From contig CAYIRQ010000011.1 of the NCBI GenBank assembly GCA_964365905.1, positions 1 to 18,805 on the forward strand: a stretch of DNA of 18,805 bases, written 5' to 3'. The DNA comes from CAYIRQ01 sp964365905 (GTDB lineage: Bacteria; Patescibacteriota; Gracilibacteria; Peribacterales; Peribacteraceae). Shown here piece by piece: positions 1 to 6,561 of this stretch (position 1 is its first letter; each line of letters starts with the position of its first letter). A program made the position numbers and the translations under genes. The notes under the pieces were generated by a model. The model saw only the letters and a program-made list of their open reading frames with translations. It had not been told where the DNA came from and searched no databases.

Positions 1-2
1 TC

Positions 3-503
3 GTTCTGTTACTGGTCCTGCAAAAAAGATCTCTTATCGGAGCTTTCATATTAGATGGATTGGATGGGGAAAGTGGCGTAGAGGATGGAGTATTGGAAAT
101 ACCCTCCGGGACCTTTGAGGATTGTGACGATGCAGCTCCGGAATATGGTGAAGAGTGTGTTGCATACAGTGGTCCTCCAGGAACATGCGCTGGAACAGTT
201 GTGACGTTCAGTAGTACAGATACCAGTCCTTCGTTTCAATGCTGTTGTACGGGACAGAGCACTCCTCCACCAAATATATTGTGTACGGTGTGTACCACGG
301 AGTGTTATAGAAATAATATCAGAGGATGGATAGTTTCATATGATGAGGATGACTGTTTTGATACATACACGACAGGTTTACCTGATTGTAGCGATGTGGG
401 TGTTGGTGATTATTGCGACCCCAATAGTTACAGTCCTCAACAATGCTGCTCTGGAACTCCGTCCTCTGAGCCATTGCCTGTACCAATTGGACCCATCACA
501 TAG
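3..503 (+). CDS. 5'-truncated cysteine-rich protein, unknown function
   Basis: The reading frame is open from the first bases of the window to a TAG at 501-503, so the gene is cut by the window edge. A TTG at 60 would be a possible start, but the frame continues upstream through a hydrophobic run (VLLVLQ, then LIGAFIL), so truncation is more likely. About 166 residues are visible. They are acidic, rich in Ser, Thr, Pro and Gly, and contain 14 cysteines, including a CCC triplet (about residue 82) and a CC pair near the C-terminus. Paired and clustered cysteines with few lysines suggest an exported, disulfide-bonded protein; no signal peptide can be confirmed. I do not recognise a family. Base use is more AT-rich than in the neighbouring GAPDH gene, which may mean an accessory gene. 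Confidence 0.6.
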   Translation, partial: VLLLVLQKRSLIGAFILDGLDGESGVEDGVLEIPSGTFEDCDDAAPEYGEECVAYSGPPGTCAGTVVTFSSTDTSPSFQCCCTGQSTPPPNILCTVCTTECYRNNIRGWIVSYDEDDCFDTYTTGLPDCSDVGVGDYCDPNSYSPQQCCSGTPSSEPLPVPIGPIT

Positions 504-600
504 CATCGCGAAGTAATTAACCAACTCAGCCAGTGGAGGTTGGAGTGTCGGGAACTCACATGCTTTGTCGTGGAAGCATGAAAGAAATCGTGACAAATTG

Positions 601-609
601 TGCTACCAT
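601..609 (+). promoter_or_regulatory. Extended -10 box of GAPDH gene
   Basis: TGCTACCAT ends 7 nt before ATG 617. With usual -10 to start-site spacing, transcription would begin at or next to the start codon. No Shine-Dalgarno sequence is present. A 7-bp inverted repeat (559-580, arms CATGCTT/AAGCATG) lies just upstream and may end transcription of the cysteine-rich gene. Confidence 0.5.
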
Positions 610-616
610 GATGTCC

Positions 617-1630
617 ATGCTCAGGATTGCGATCAACGGCTACGGCAGAATCGGCCGCGTCGTGCATCGGCAGCTTTTGCAGAGATACCCGAAGGAAGTT
701 GCGGTCGTTGCAACGAATGCCTCGAGTGATGCCGCCATGCGGGCATACCTCCTCAAGTATGACACGCTCCATGGAAGGTTTGATGGAGAGGTGGAGGTGG
801 AGGGCGAACATCTTCGCGTGAACGGCGCTCCACTCCGCGTCGTGCGCGAGAAGGATCCCTCGAGCTGCCCGTGGAAGGAACTCAAGGTTGATCTCGTAAT
901 CGAAGCAACGGGAAAATTTCGAAGTCGTGACAAAGCGGAAGCGCATCTCAAAGCTGGAGCGAAAGCGGTTCTTGTCACCGCTCCGCCAAAAGACGATATC
1001 CAGATGATTGTGATGGGGGTGAACGATCACCTGCTCAAAGACGCACTGCCCATCGTGAGCGCCGCTTCCTGCACGACGAATTGCATCGCACCTGTCGTCA
1101 AAGTCGTGGATGAACTCAAGGGGATTTCGAGGGGACTCATGTGCACGACCCACGCCTACACAAGTTCCCAAAATCTCCTCGATAACTCGACGACCAGCGC
1201 GAAGCTGCGCATCGCGCGAGCAGCCTCCCTCAATATTATTCCTTCGACAACCGGAGCTGCGAAAGCTATTGGGAAAATCTTCCCGCATCTCCAGGGAAAG
1301 ATGGACGGCATGGCGCTGCGCATTCCCATTCCGGATGTGTCGGCAACGTACTTAGTTCTGGAGCTCAAAGAGAAGAGCACCGCGGAGGAGATCAATGCGG
1401 CGCTTACAAAAGCTGCGAAGGGATCGCTCCAGGGCATCCTCAATACGGAAGAAGGACTCCTTGTTTCATCCGACTTCATTTCCGATGATCATGCCTCAAC
1501 CGTGGATCTCGATTCTACGCTTGTAATCGACGGCACGCTCGTGCAAATCCTCTCCTGGTACGACAATGAATGGGGGTACGGAATGCGGGTCACAGAGATG
1601 GCAGTGCGCATGGGCGAATTATTGAGGTGA
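617..1630 (+). CDS. gap: Glyceraldehyde-3-phosphate dehydrogenase (type I)
   Basis: This enzyme interconverts glyceraldehyde-3-phosphate and 1,3-bisphosphoglycerate with NAD(P)+ in the cytosol, serving glycolysis and gluconeogenesis. The 337-residue product has the usual family length. It starts with the Rossmann motif INGYGRIGR, carries the active-site segment SAASCTTNC with catalytic Cys, the following HAYTSSQ (catalytic His), and ends with the conserved WYDNEWGYGMRV. In-frame starts also exist at 608 and 611. I chose 617 because the protein then begins MLRIAINGYGRIGR, as in the family, and the extended -10 at 601-609 places the start site there. The next gene encodes FBPase, so the pair looks like a sugar-phosphate module. 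Cofactor preference was not determined. Confidence 0.96.
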   Translation: MLRIAINGYGRIGRVVHRQLLQRYPKEVAVVATNASSDAAMRAYLLKYDTLHGRFDGEVEVEGEHLRVNGAPLRVVREKDPSSCPWKELKVDLVIEATGKFRSRDKAEAHLKAGAKAVLVTAPPKDDIQMIVMGVNDHLLKDALPIVSAASCTTNCIAPVVKVVDELKGISRGLMCTTHAYTSSQNLLDNSTTSAKLRIARAASLNIIPSTTGAAKAIGKIFPHLQGKMDGMALRIPIPDVSATYLVLELKEKSTAEEINAALTKAAKGSLQGILNTEEGLLVSSDFISDDHASTVDLDSTLVIDGTLVQILSWYDNEWGYGMRVTEMAVRMGELLR

Positions 1631-1648
1631 TGTCTGAAATGTGAGATC

Positions 1649-1717
1649 CCCTCTCCCTTGGGGAGAGGGTCAGGGTGAGGGGTCCCCTCACTCTACCTCT
1701 CTCCCCCGGGGAGAGAG
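1649..1717. repeat. Triple inverted-repeat element between gap and fbp
   Basis: Three near-perfect inverted repeats follow one another. The first is CCCTCTCCC/GGGAGAGGG (1649-1669, 3-nt spacer). The second is GTGAGGGG/CCCCTCAC (1675-1691, 1-nt spacer). The third is CTCTCTCCCC/GGGGAGAGAG (1697-1717, 1-nt spacer). A T-rich stretch (TTTCTGTTTTGTTTG) follows at 1722-1736. The element could end gap transcription. Its CCCTCTCCC...GGGTGAGGG composition resembles REP-like palindromes I recall from many unrelated genomes; this is recollection, not a search. Confidence 0.7.
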
Positions 1718-1740
1718 AATGTTTCTGTTTTGTTTGCAGG

Positions 1741-1749
1741 TGCTACAAT
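1741..1749 (+). promoter_or_regulatory. Extended -10 box of fbp
   Basis: TGCTACAAT is followed by six bases and then ATG 1756. This is one of the clearest examples of the leaderless arrangement in the window. It selects this ATG over the longer in-frame ORF, whose upstream part would be translated hairpin repeat. Confidence 0.65.
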
Positions 1750-1755
1750 CGTGGC

Positions 1756-2673
1756 ATGCCCCACGTCTCACTCAATTCCCATCTGCGGAAAGCTGGCGCC
1801 CCCGATCATCTGCGCCATCTCATCACCGATATCGTGCAGGCATGCAAATACATCGTGCAGGAGGTCTGGCATGGGCGCACAGGAATGGCGGGGGGAGAAA
1901 ATGTCTTCGGGGAGGAGCAGATTGAGATGGATGTGCTCAGCAATCAGCTCATTGAGCGACATCTTCGGGAAAATGATCTCGTTGCGTGTTACGCTTCTGA
2001 GGAACAAAAGGAAATTGTTGAGCTGCATCCTGAGGCACCGTACTCCGTTGTCTTTGACCCTCTCGATGGTTCCTCGCTCGTCGATGTGAACTTTGCGATC
2101 GGAACAATCGTCGGCATATACGCCGGAAATACCATTCTGGGACGAACGCCGCGCGAGCTTTCTGCTGCTCTCTATGTCATTTATGGTCCTCGCACGCTGC
2201 TTGTGTATAGCCTCGGCGGTGGAAAAGGAGTCCATGCGTTCGTCCTCAATCGAGTGGGGGAGTTTGTTCTTCTTCGGGAATTTCTCGGAGTGGGGGATGA
2301 AGCGAAATCCTACGCGCCCGGAAATATTTCGGCTGCAGCGGAAGTTCCCGGCTACAAGAAGCTCATCGATAGCTGGATCGCGGAGAAGAAGACCCTCCGC
2401 TATAGCGGTGGCATGGTTCCGGATGTGCATCATATCCTCGAGAAGGGGAATGGCCTCTTCTGCAACATCGGCGGAGCGAAGTATCCCGAAGGAAAGCTCC
2501 GCCTCGCATTCGAATGCGGTCCTTTCGCATTTCTTGTCGAGGAGGCTGGAGGTGCTTCCAGCAACGGCAAAACGAGCATTCTTGACATCAAACTTGAAAA
2601 AATCGATCAACGAACACCCTTTATCGTCGGATCGAAGGGGGAGGTGGAGAGAGTGGCGAAGACGCTGTCATGA
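1756..2673 (+). CDS. fbp: Fructose-1,6-bisphosphatase, class I
   Basis: This enzyme hydrolyses fructose-1,6-bisphosphate to fructose-6-phosphate, the committed step of gluconeogenesis; some family members also act on sedoheptulose-1,7-bisphosphate. The 305-residue protein carries the metal-binding motif FDPLDGSSLVDVNFAIGT (about residues 94-111), a Glu-rich segment before it (YASEEQKEI), the substrate-region sequence YSGGMVPDVHHIL, and near the C-terminus GKLRLAFECGPFAFLVEEAG, which fits the family's LxYExxPxAFLxExAGG pattern. It is slightly shorter than typical enzymes of about 330 residues because the N-terminus is short. The last 53 nt overlap the convergent mnmA gene. FBPase next to GAPDH suggests sugar phosphates are made from trioses, but no other pathway gene is visible here. 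Confidence 0.92.
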   Translation: MPHVSLNSHLRKAGAPDHLRHLITDIVQACKYIVQEVWHGRTGMAGGENVFGEEQIEMDVLSNQLIERHLRENDLVACYASEEQKEIVELHPEAPYSVVFDPLDGSSLVDVNFAIGTIVGIYAGNTILGRTPRELSAALYVIYGPRTLLVYSLGGGKGVHAFVLNRVGEFVLLREFLGVGDEAKSYAPGNISAAAEVPGYKKLIDSWIAEKKTLRYSGGMVPDVHHILEKGNGLFCNIGGAKYPEGKLRLAFECGPFAFLVEEAGGASSNGKTSILDIKLEKIDQRTPFIVGSKGEVERVAKTLS

Positions 2674-3772
2674 TTTCCGATGAGGAAATCACCCCGCCTC
2701 CCACCACCTCTTCTCCCCGATAGAGCACAATGGACTGCCCGGGGGAGACGCCGAGGACTGGCTTCTCGAATCGAAAGCGAAGTGTATGATCATCGTGTGT
2801 GAGTGTTCCGCGATGACGGAGACCGAGCGAATGCACGCGTACGTCGAAGACGTGCTCTTCATGGGGTGAGGGGATGGAAGCGACCCACTGCAAACTGTGC
2901 GCATTCAACTCTCCGCGATGAGCTTCCTCTTTTGTTCCCACAATGAGGCGGTTGGAAGCTGTGTCTTTCGCAACCACATGAAGGGGAATTTTTCGTCCCC
3001 CAATTTTAAGTCCACGTCGCTGACCTTCGGTGTAGTGGGGGAGACCTTCGTGCGTTCCGATAATCTTCCCTTGTGTATCAACCATGTCGCCGTGCTGTGG
3101 GGAGAGATAGCGATCGAGGAATGCATGGGGATCCTTTTCCGGGAAGAAGCAGAGATCCTGGCTTTCCTGATAATGCTCCGGGAGAGGAACATCAAACTGT
3201 TGTGCGAGAGCGAAGACTTCCTTCTTTGTCATACTTCCGAGTGGAAAAAGAACGCGCGATAGTTGTTCCTGACTGAGGCCATACAGGAAGTAACTTTGAT
3301 CTTTCTTTTTATCCACAGCTTCAAGAAGGAGATGTGTTGAAACCTGGAACCTGAAACCTGAAACCTCGCGCGCCACCCGCGCGTAATGTCCCGTCGCAAT
3401 CTTCTCGCACCCCAATTGCTCCGCGATCTCCAGAAGTTTTCCAAATTTGATCGTGCGATTGCAGCCGACGCACGGATTCGGCGTGAGACCTTTTCGGTAT
3501 CCATCGAGGAACGGATCGACGACCTCGCGCTTGAATTCATCGGAGAGATCGATGCGATCAAAGGGAATACCGAGATCAGACGCCACTTTCTTTGCTCTTC
3601 CCAAAGTTTCCGCCGTGCAGCACTTGCTGGGGAGGACTTGCGCGAGCGCCGGCGCGAGGGGATCCATCCAGAGCTGAAACTGGATGCCGATGAGATCATG
3701 CCCCTGGCTGTGAAGCAGGTGCGCGACGACGCTTGAATCCACTCCGCCTGACATGGCAACGAGTATTTTCAT
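2621..3772 (-). CDS. mnmA: tRNA-specific 2-thiouridylase MnmA
   Basis: MnmA adenylates and thiolates U34 of tRNAs for Lys, Glu and Gln using ATP and a persulfide sulfur donor. The product is 383 residues. It has the N-terminal ATP-pyrophosphatase loop SGGVDSSV (residues 9-16), NPCVGCNR with the first catalytic Cys, ATGHYAR, KDQSYFLYGLSQEQL, and SQDLCFF with the second catalytic Cys. The C-terminal beta-barrel ends normally at VVGGGVI. Two oddities are visible. A segment reading SGFRFQVST, made by a heptamer DNA repeat, sits between ATGHYARVA and LLLEAVDKKKDQ. A tail of about 22 residues after GGGVI is encoded antisense to the end of fbp. The lipoprotein gene lies 20 nt upstream on the same strand, but an extended -10 at 3779-3787 gives mnmA its own likely leaderless start. 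Confidence 0.95.
   Translation of the reverse strand: MKILVAMSGGVDSSVVAHLLHSQGHDLIGIQFQLWMDPLAPALAQVLPSKCCTAETLGRAKKVASDLGIPFDRIDLSDEFKREVVDPFLDGYRKGLTPNPCVGCNRTIKFGKLLEIAEQLGCEKIATGHYARVAREVSGFRFQVSTHLLLEAVDKKKDQSYFLYGLSQEQLSRVLFPLGSMTKKEVFALAQQFDVPLPEHYQESQDLCFFPEKDPHAFLDRYLSPQHGDMVDTQGKIIGTHEGLPHYTEGQRRGLKIGGRKIPLHVVAKDTASNRLIVGTKEEAHRGELNAHSLQWVASIPSPHEEHVFDVRVHSLGLRHRGTLTHDDHTLRFRFEKPVLGVSPGQSIVLYRGEEVVGGGVISSSEIMTASSPLSPPPPSIRR
3341..3368. repeat. Heptamer array inside mnmA
   Basis: Four consecutive 7-nt units: AACCTGG, AACCTGA, AACCTGA, AACCTCG. In the mnmA frame they encode part of a SGFRFQVS string. The site is a surface loop between the conserved ATGHYAR and KDQSYFL motifs, where insertions should be tolerated. 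Three units equal 21 nt, so unit gain or loss in threes would keep the frame. Confidence 0.85.
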
Positions 3773-3778
3773 GATCTT

Positions 3779-3787
3779 ATGGTAACA
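3779..3787 (-). promoter_or_regulatory. Extended -10 box of mnmA
   Basis: On the minus strand the sequence reads TGTTACCAT, then six bases (AAGATC), then ATG at 3772. It sits in the 20-nt gap after the lipoprotein stop codon and implies a leaderless mnmA transcript. No Shine-Dalgarno sequence is seen. Confidence 0.6.
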
Positions 3788-3792
3788 CCTTG

Positions 3793-4248
3793 CTATTCCA
3801 CGATCATAAATGTTCCCTCAAGAATGCGTTCATTCGGACGAGGGTCATCATCTTCTTTCTCCCACGTAACGAAAATCTTCTGTGAGGACGGTGGCGCACG
3901 CAGCACGGAAGCCTTTTCCACATAGGAGAGAGAGTGTGTCCCATCACTCCGCAGTGCATCCAGTCGTCCGATACTTTTTGCGGATGTTCCTTCACCCACC
4001 CACACTTCGTAATATCCCTCTTCCACCGGCACGAGATTTGCGCGCAACGTGAGGTGCATCATGCCATCGGAGAGTAGTTTCACTTCAGCAAATCCATTCC
4101 CAACTTCACCCTCTACTGCCTGCAAGCGTGTCGTTCCAACCCAAAGTGTCTGTGGAGCATTGGGAGCAGCCTGCTGCAGTTCTCCATCGGACTGCCATGG
4201 CAGGCATCCGACGAGCGTGAGCGCCCCAAGAAGCAAGATACGTTTCAT
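3793..4248 (-). CDS. Small predicted lipoprotein, unknown function
   Basis: The 151-residue product starts MKRILLLGALTLVGC. This is a short basic n-region and hydrophobic core ending in a lipobox (LVGC), so Cys15 would be lipidated and the protein anchored outside the membrane. The mature part has alternating polar and hydrophobic stretches (TLWVGTTRLQAVEGEVG, EGYYEVWVGEG, KIFVTWEKEDDD), consistent with a beta-sandwich. The YYEVWVGEG...SIGRL pattern loosely recalls the C-terminal domain of anti-sigma-K (RskA-like) proteins, but this is weak. A longer GTG start at 4272 would precede the signal peptide and was rejected. The start follows an extended -10 at 4257-4265. The upstream O-antigen ligase gene ends 11 nt before the ATG, suggesting linked envelope roles. 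Confidence 0.75.
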   Translation of the reverse strand: MKRILLLGALTLVGCLPWQSDGELQQAAPNAPQTLWVGTTRLQAVEGEVGNGFAEVKLLSDGMMHLTLRANLVPVEEGYYEVWVGEGTSAKSIGRLDALRSDGTHSLSYVEKASVLRAPPSSQKIFVTWEKEDDDPRPNERILEGTFMIVE

Positions 4249-4256
4249 TTTATGGC

Positions 4257-4265
4257 ATATTACCA
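4257..4265 (-). promoter_or_regulatory. Extended -10 box of the lipoprotein gene
   Basis: The minus strand reads TGGTAATAT, eight bases, then ATG 4248. The box overlaps the TAA stop codon of the upstream O-antigen ligase gene (4260-4262), so terminal codons and promoter share sequence. Confidence 0.5.
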
Positions 4266-6311
4266 AATCCACCCGGGAGGTCGAGCGCGCAGACGAAGCC
4301 GCTCCTCTTGCGACTCCTTCTCAATAATCTCATCCAACGTTCGAAATTCTTCCGAGCGCTCCGGTGAGAGAATCGTAAGCATGAGAAGGACTTTTCGCGC
4401 CTCTTCGGGATTCGGCGAAAGAGCCGCGAAGTGCGTGTTCCGGCGAATGGCCTCGACGAATGCGAGTACTCTTCGTTCGATTTCCGGTACGAAGATCGCG
4501 AGATCGGGGTGAGGGAGGAGGCGCGTGCTGTCCGCCGCCGCGTCCGAAGTGGGTTGCGAGTAGGTGTCGGCGAGAAGCGCTTCCAGCAAATTGCGACTGA
4601 TGCTGAGATCATTCCACGATCCGTAGGCGAATGCCTGTTTGAGAGCTTCGATCGCTTCGGAATAACTTTCCAGAGAGAGGAGAATGGATCCGAGCAGGTT
4701 CCAGGCACGGGGATCCTCGCTATTTTTTGTGAGATACGATCGCACGGCTGCCTCTGCCTCATCCAATTGATTCGATTCCAGGAGAAGATGCGCGCGACTC
4801 AGTTCAAGATCGCGGGGAAAGAGCGCAGCTTGCGATCGGTCATACCACGAAAGCGCTTTCACTTCCTCTCCGCGAGCCTCTGCATGGCGGCCAAAGGATG
4901 ATGTGACGAGGAAGAATCCTTCGCGAACAGCGAGAAGGAGCAGGAGTGCGGAAAGAGAAGTAAGAATTATGAAGTAAGAATTATGAGAAGTTTTTTCCAA
5001 AGCATTCTTCATTCTTAATTCCTGATTCTTGATTCTTCCATTTCGTACGAGCATCCCCATAAGTATCCAGAGCGGCAATGCAATTCCCACAAACTGCAGA
5101 TTATAATCAATGAGATTATGAGCGAGGACACCGGCAATACTTACGAGAAGGAGTGTGGAGCCGATCCGATAGCTGTCATGTGGGAGGAGCCTCTTCCCGG
5201 AAAGTGAACTCTGCACCCCGCCGTACAGAATAGTTCCGACAAGTACGGCAAAGAAGAGCATAGCAAGAACTCCCTGTTCCATGCTCAGTTTCAGAAATAC
5301 GTTATGTGGATGGTCGGATGTCGCGAGGGGGGAGCTCTGCAAACGCGGCTGCACAAAGCGAAAACTGTAAGGTCCCCATCCAAGCAGTGGATTTTCTTTT
5401 GCGAGCATCATTGCCTGTTTCCAAAATTCCGATCGCTCGGAAATCGATGAAGATCCTTCTGCAGCCCTCCATGTGACTTTTTCACTTAAGGATTGCACTG
5501 GATGAAAGAATGATCGCAGTTCATTCACGCCGGCAAACATTCCTATCCCGATCACAATGGAGAGTGTCAGAAGCGCAAAGGGCTTTCCGGTTGCTATGAC
5601 TCTCTGTCTTCGAGCGAGTAGAAGGATAAAGAACAGCAAGAGCTGTCCCAGGAATGCGAGGAATGCACCTCGGGAATACGTGAGGAAAAGAGAGCCGAAT
5701 ACCAGAGCGAGCAGCGAATAGTGAGTAGTGAGTAGAAAATAATAGTGTTTCCCTCGAGTGTATTTCTTTGAGATTTGATACCAGAGAACGATGGGCCATG
5801 CGAGGAGCAAAAACTGCGCTCCGGCATTCGGCCAGTAATCGGTGTGAAATCGCGGATCGAAGAATGTCGCGACGAAGCGATTGACTGGCTGGAATGTGTA
5901 GACGAGAAATCCAATGCCACAAGCGAGGATGGTGATTGTTGTGAGGAATGTGAGAAAACGCTCATCAAAGGTCATTCCCTGCCCTTCTCCTCCGTTCGAC
6001 TTCTCGACCATCCAGAGGAGCAGAAGTCCCAAGCCAGCCGTTCGCAGCACTTCGTCGAAACCGTAATTCTGAGTTTTGGAAAATATGAAACTCAGACAGA
6101 TCCAGACAATCTGCAATGAAATGATGAGCATGAGGGTCGGATGATCAGTCCGAAAACCTCTCCGCAAAAAGAGGACAGCAAAGCAGAGTGCAGCTACCCC
6201 AAAGAGGAGCCAGGTGGACTCGAGTGTCTTGCCACCTTTCCACAGGATGGCAAATGCGAGCAGGAAGAGAAGGGCATTTTCACAGAATCGGTTGAGAGAG
6301 ACCGTACGCAT
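4260..6311 (-). CDS. O-antigen ligase-like polytopic protein with TPR tail
   Basis: Predicted Wzy_C/WaaL-type membrane protein that would transfer or polymerise cell-surface glycans, or glycosylate surface proteins. The 683-residue product has about ten hydrophobic segments in the first 430 residues. It then shows the ligase signature: SERSEFWKQAMMLAKENPLLGWGPYSF, followed by a long loop, SDHPHNVFLKLSMEQG (HN motif), and further helices. From about residue 500 the protein is soluble. It carries helix-turn-helix repeats typical of TPRs (ELSRAHLLLESNQLDEAEAAV, then DPRAWNLLGSILLSLESYSEAIEALKQAFAYG). The start at 6311 (MRTVSLNRF) is preferred over an upstream frame to 6449 that would run antisense to leader DNA. 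Three heptamer arrays are embedded in frame. The lipoprotein gene follows at once. The specific substrate is unknown. Confidence 0.85.
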   Translation of the reverse strand: MRTVSLNRFCENALLFLLAFAILWKGGKTLESTWLLFGVAALCFAVLFLRRGFRTDHPTLMLIISLQIVWICLSFIFSKTQNYGFDEVLRTAGLGLLLLWMVEKSNGGEGQGMTFDERFLTFLTTITILACGIGFLVYTFQPVNRFVATFFDPRFHTDYWPNAGAQFLLLAWPIVLWYQISKKYTRGKHYYFLLTTHYSLLALVFGSLFLTYSRGAFLAFLGQLLLFFILLLARRQRVIATGKPFALLTLSIVIGIGMFAGVNELRSFFHPVQSLSEKVTWRAAEGSSSISERSEFWKQAMMLAKENPLLGWGPYSFRFVQPRLQSSPLATSDHPHNVFLKLSMEQGVLAMLFFAVLVGTILYGGVQSSLSGKRLLPHDSYRIGSTLLLVSIAGVLAHNLIDYNLQFVGIALPLWILMGMLVRNGRIKNQELRMKNALEKTSHNSYFIILTSLSALLLLLAVREGFFLVTSSFGRHAEARGEEVKALSWYDRSQAALFPRDLELSRAHLLLESNQLDEAEAAVRSYLTKNSEDPRAWNLLGSILLSLESYSEAIEALKQAFAYGSWNDLSISRNLLEALLADTYSQPTSDAAADSTRLLPHPDLAIFVPEIERRVLAFVEAIRRNTHFAALSPNPEEARKVLLMLTILSPERSEEFRTLDEIIEKESQEERLRLRARPPGWIW
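4958..4985. repeat. Tandem 14-mer (2 x 7) in O-antigen ligase gene
   Basis: AAGTAAGAATTATG occurs twice without a break, equal to four 7-nt units. It falls in the coding sequence just after the last membrane segments, encoding part of SHNSYFIILTS. It lies 18 nt from a second heptamer array. Confidence 0.85.
5004..5038. repeat. Five-unit heptamer array in O-antigen ligase gene
   Basis: Five perfectly phased units: ATTCTTC, ATTCTTA, ATTCCTG, ATTCTTG, ATTCTTC. On the coding (minus) strand they encode RIKNQELRMKNA, a charged string between two membrane segments. Strings of this KNQELRIKN type are recognisable as repeat-derived peptides in proteins of other bacteria (recollection only). Confidence 0.9.
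5714..5741. repeat. Third heptamer array in O-antigen ligase gene
   Basis: Units GCGAATA, GTGAGTA, GTGAGTA, GAAAATA keep a 7-nt period; only the middle two are identical. On the coding strand the site reads HYYFLLTTHYSLLALVFG, inserted next to a membrane helix. It is a different sequence family from the other arrays in this gene. Confidence 0.7.
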
Positions 6312-6319
6312 TGGCGACC

Positions 6320-6328
6320 ATTGTGACA
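6320..6328 (-). promoter_or_regulatory. Possible extended -10 box of the O-antigen ligase gene
   Basis: The minus strand reads TGTCACAAT, eight bases, then ATG 6311. The first base of the hexamer deviates (CACAAT), but the TG extension and spacing match the other genes. Confidence 0.4.
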
Positions 6329-6343
6329 CTGCCACAGTGCCGA

Positions 6344-6374
6344 TGCTACACTGACGGCGCGTGCCGACGTGGCG
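6344..6374 (+). other. Partial duplication of tRNA-Leu promoter and 5' end
   Basis: TGCTACACT (extended -10, 6344-6352) is followed 9 nt later by TGCCGACGTGGCG (6362-6374). The same 13 nt begin at 6456 in the real tRNA-Leu, where they are preceded by the similar TACTCTGTC (6439-6447). The copy has no tRNA body. It is followed by a hairpin at 6384-6401 (GCTCTGC, TGAT, GCAGAGC). It may be a relic of a duplicated tRNA gene. Confidence 0.5.
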
Positions 6375-6456
6375 TCCCCCTTCGCTCTGCTGATGCAGAG
6401 CTTCGGCGGAACTACTGGAAACAATTGCGCCACGCACGTACTCTGTCATCGGTGCT

Positions 6457-6542
6457 GCCGACGTGGCGGAATGGCAGACGCACTAGCTTCAGGAGCTAGC
6501 GGGAGCAATCCCGTGGAGGTTCGACTCCTCTCGTCGGCACCA
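6457..6542 (+). tRNA. tRNA-Leu (anticodon CAG)
   Basis: The acceptor stem GCCGACG (6457-6463) pairs with CGTCGGC (6532-6538), followed by the discriminator A and an encoded CCA. The anticodon stem CTAGC/GCTAG encloses the loop TTCAGGA with anticodon CAG (6490-6492). A long variable arm (CGGGAGCAATCCCG) is typical of class II tRNAs such as Leu. The T-loop is TTCGACT and the outer T-stem pair is G-T. A possible -10 is TACTCT at 6439-6444. The purQ promoter begins only 4 nt after the CCA. Confidence 0.95.
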
Positions 6543-6546
6543 GACA

Positions 6547-6555
6547 TGGTACATT
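6547..6555 (+). promoter_or_regulatory. Extended -10 box of purQ-like gene
   Basis: TGGTACATT, then six bases, then GTG 6562. It supports a GTG-initiated leaderless message and is packed directly behind the tRNA-Leu 3' end. Confidence 0.6.
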
Positions 6556-6561
6556 CACTAC

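Noticed and set aside
437..1288. 283-residue minus-strand frame opposite gap
   Set aside because: Fully antisense to a clear GAPDH gene; composition is that of a shadow frame and no motif is seen.
1768..2610. 280-residue minus-strand frame opposite fbp
   Set aside because: Antisense shadow of a well-supported FBPase gene.
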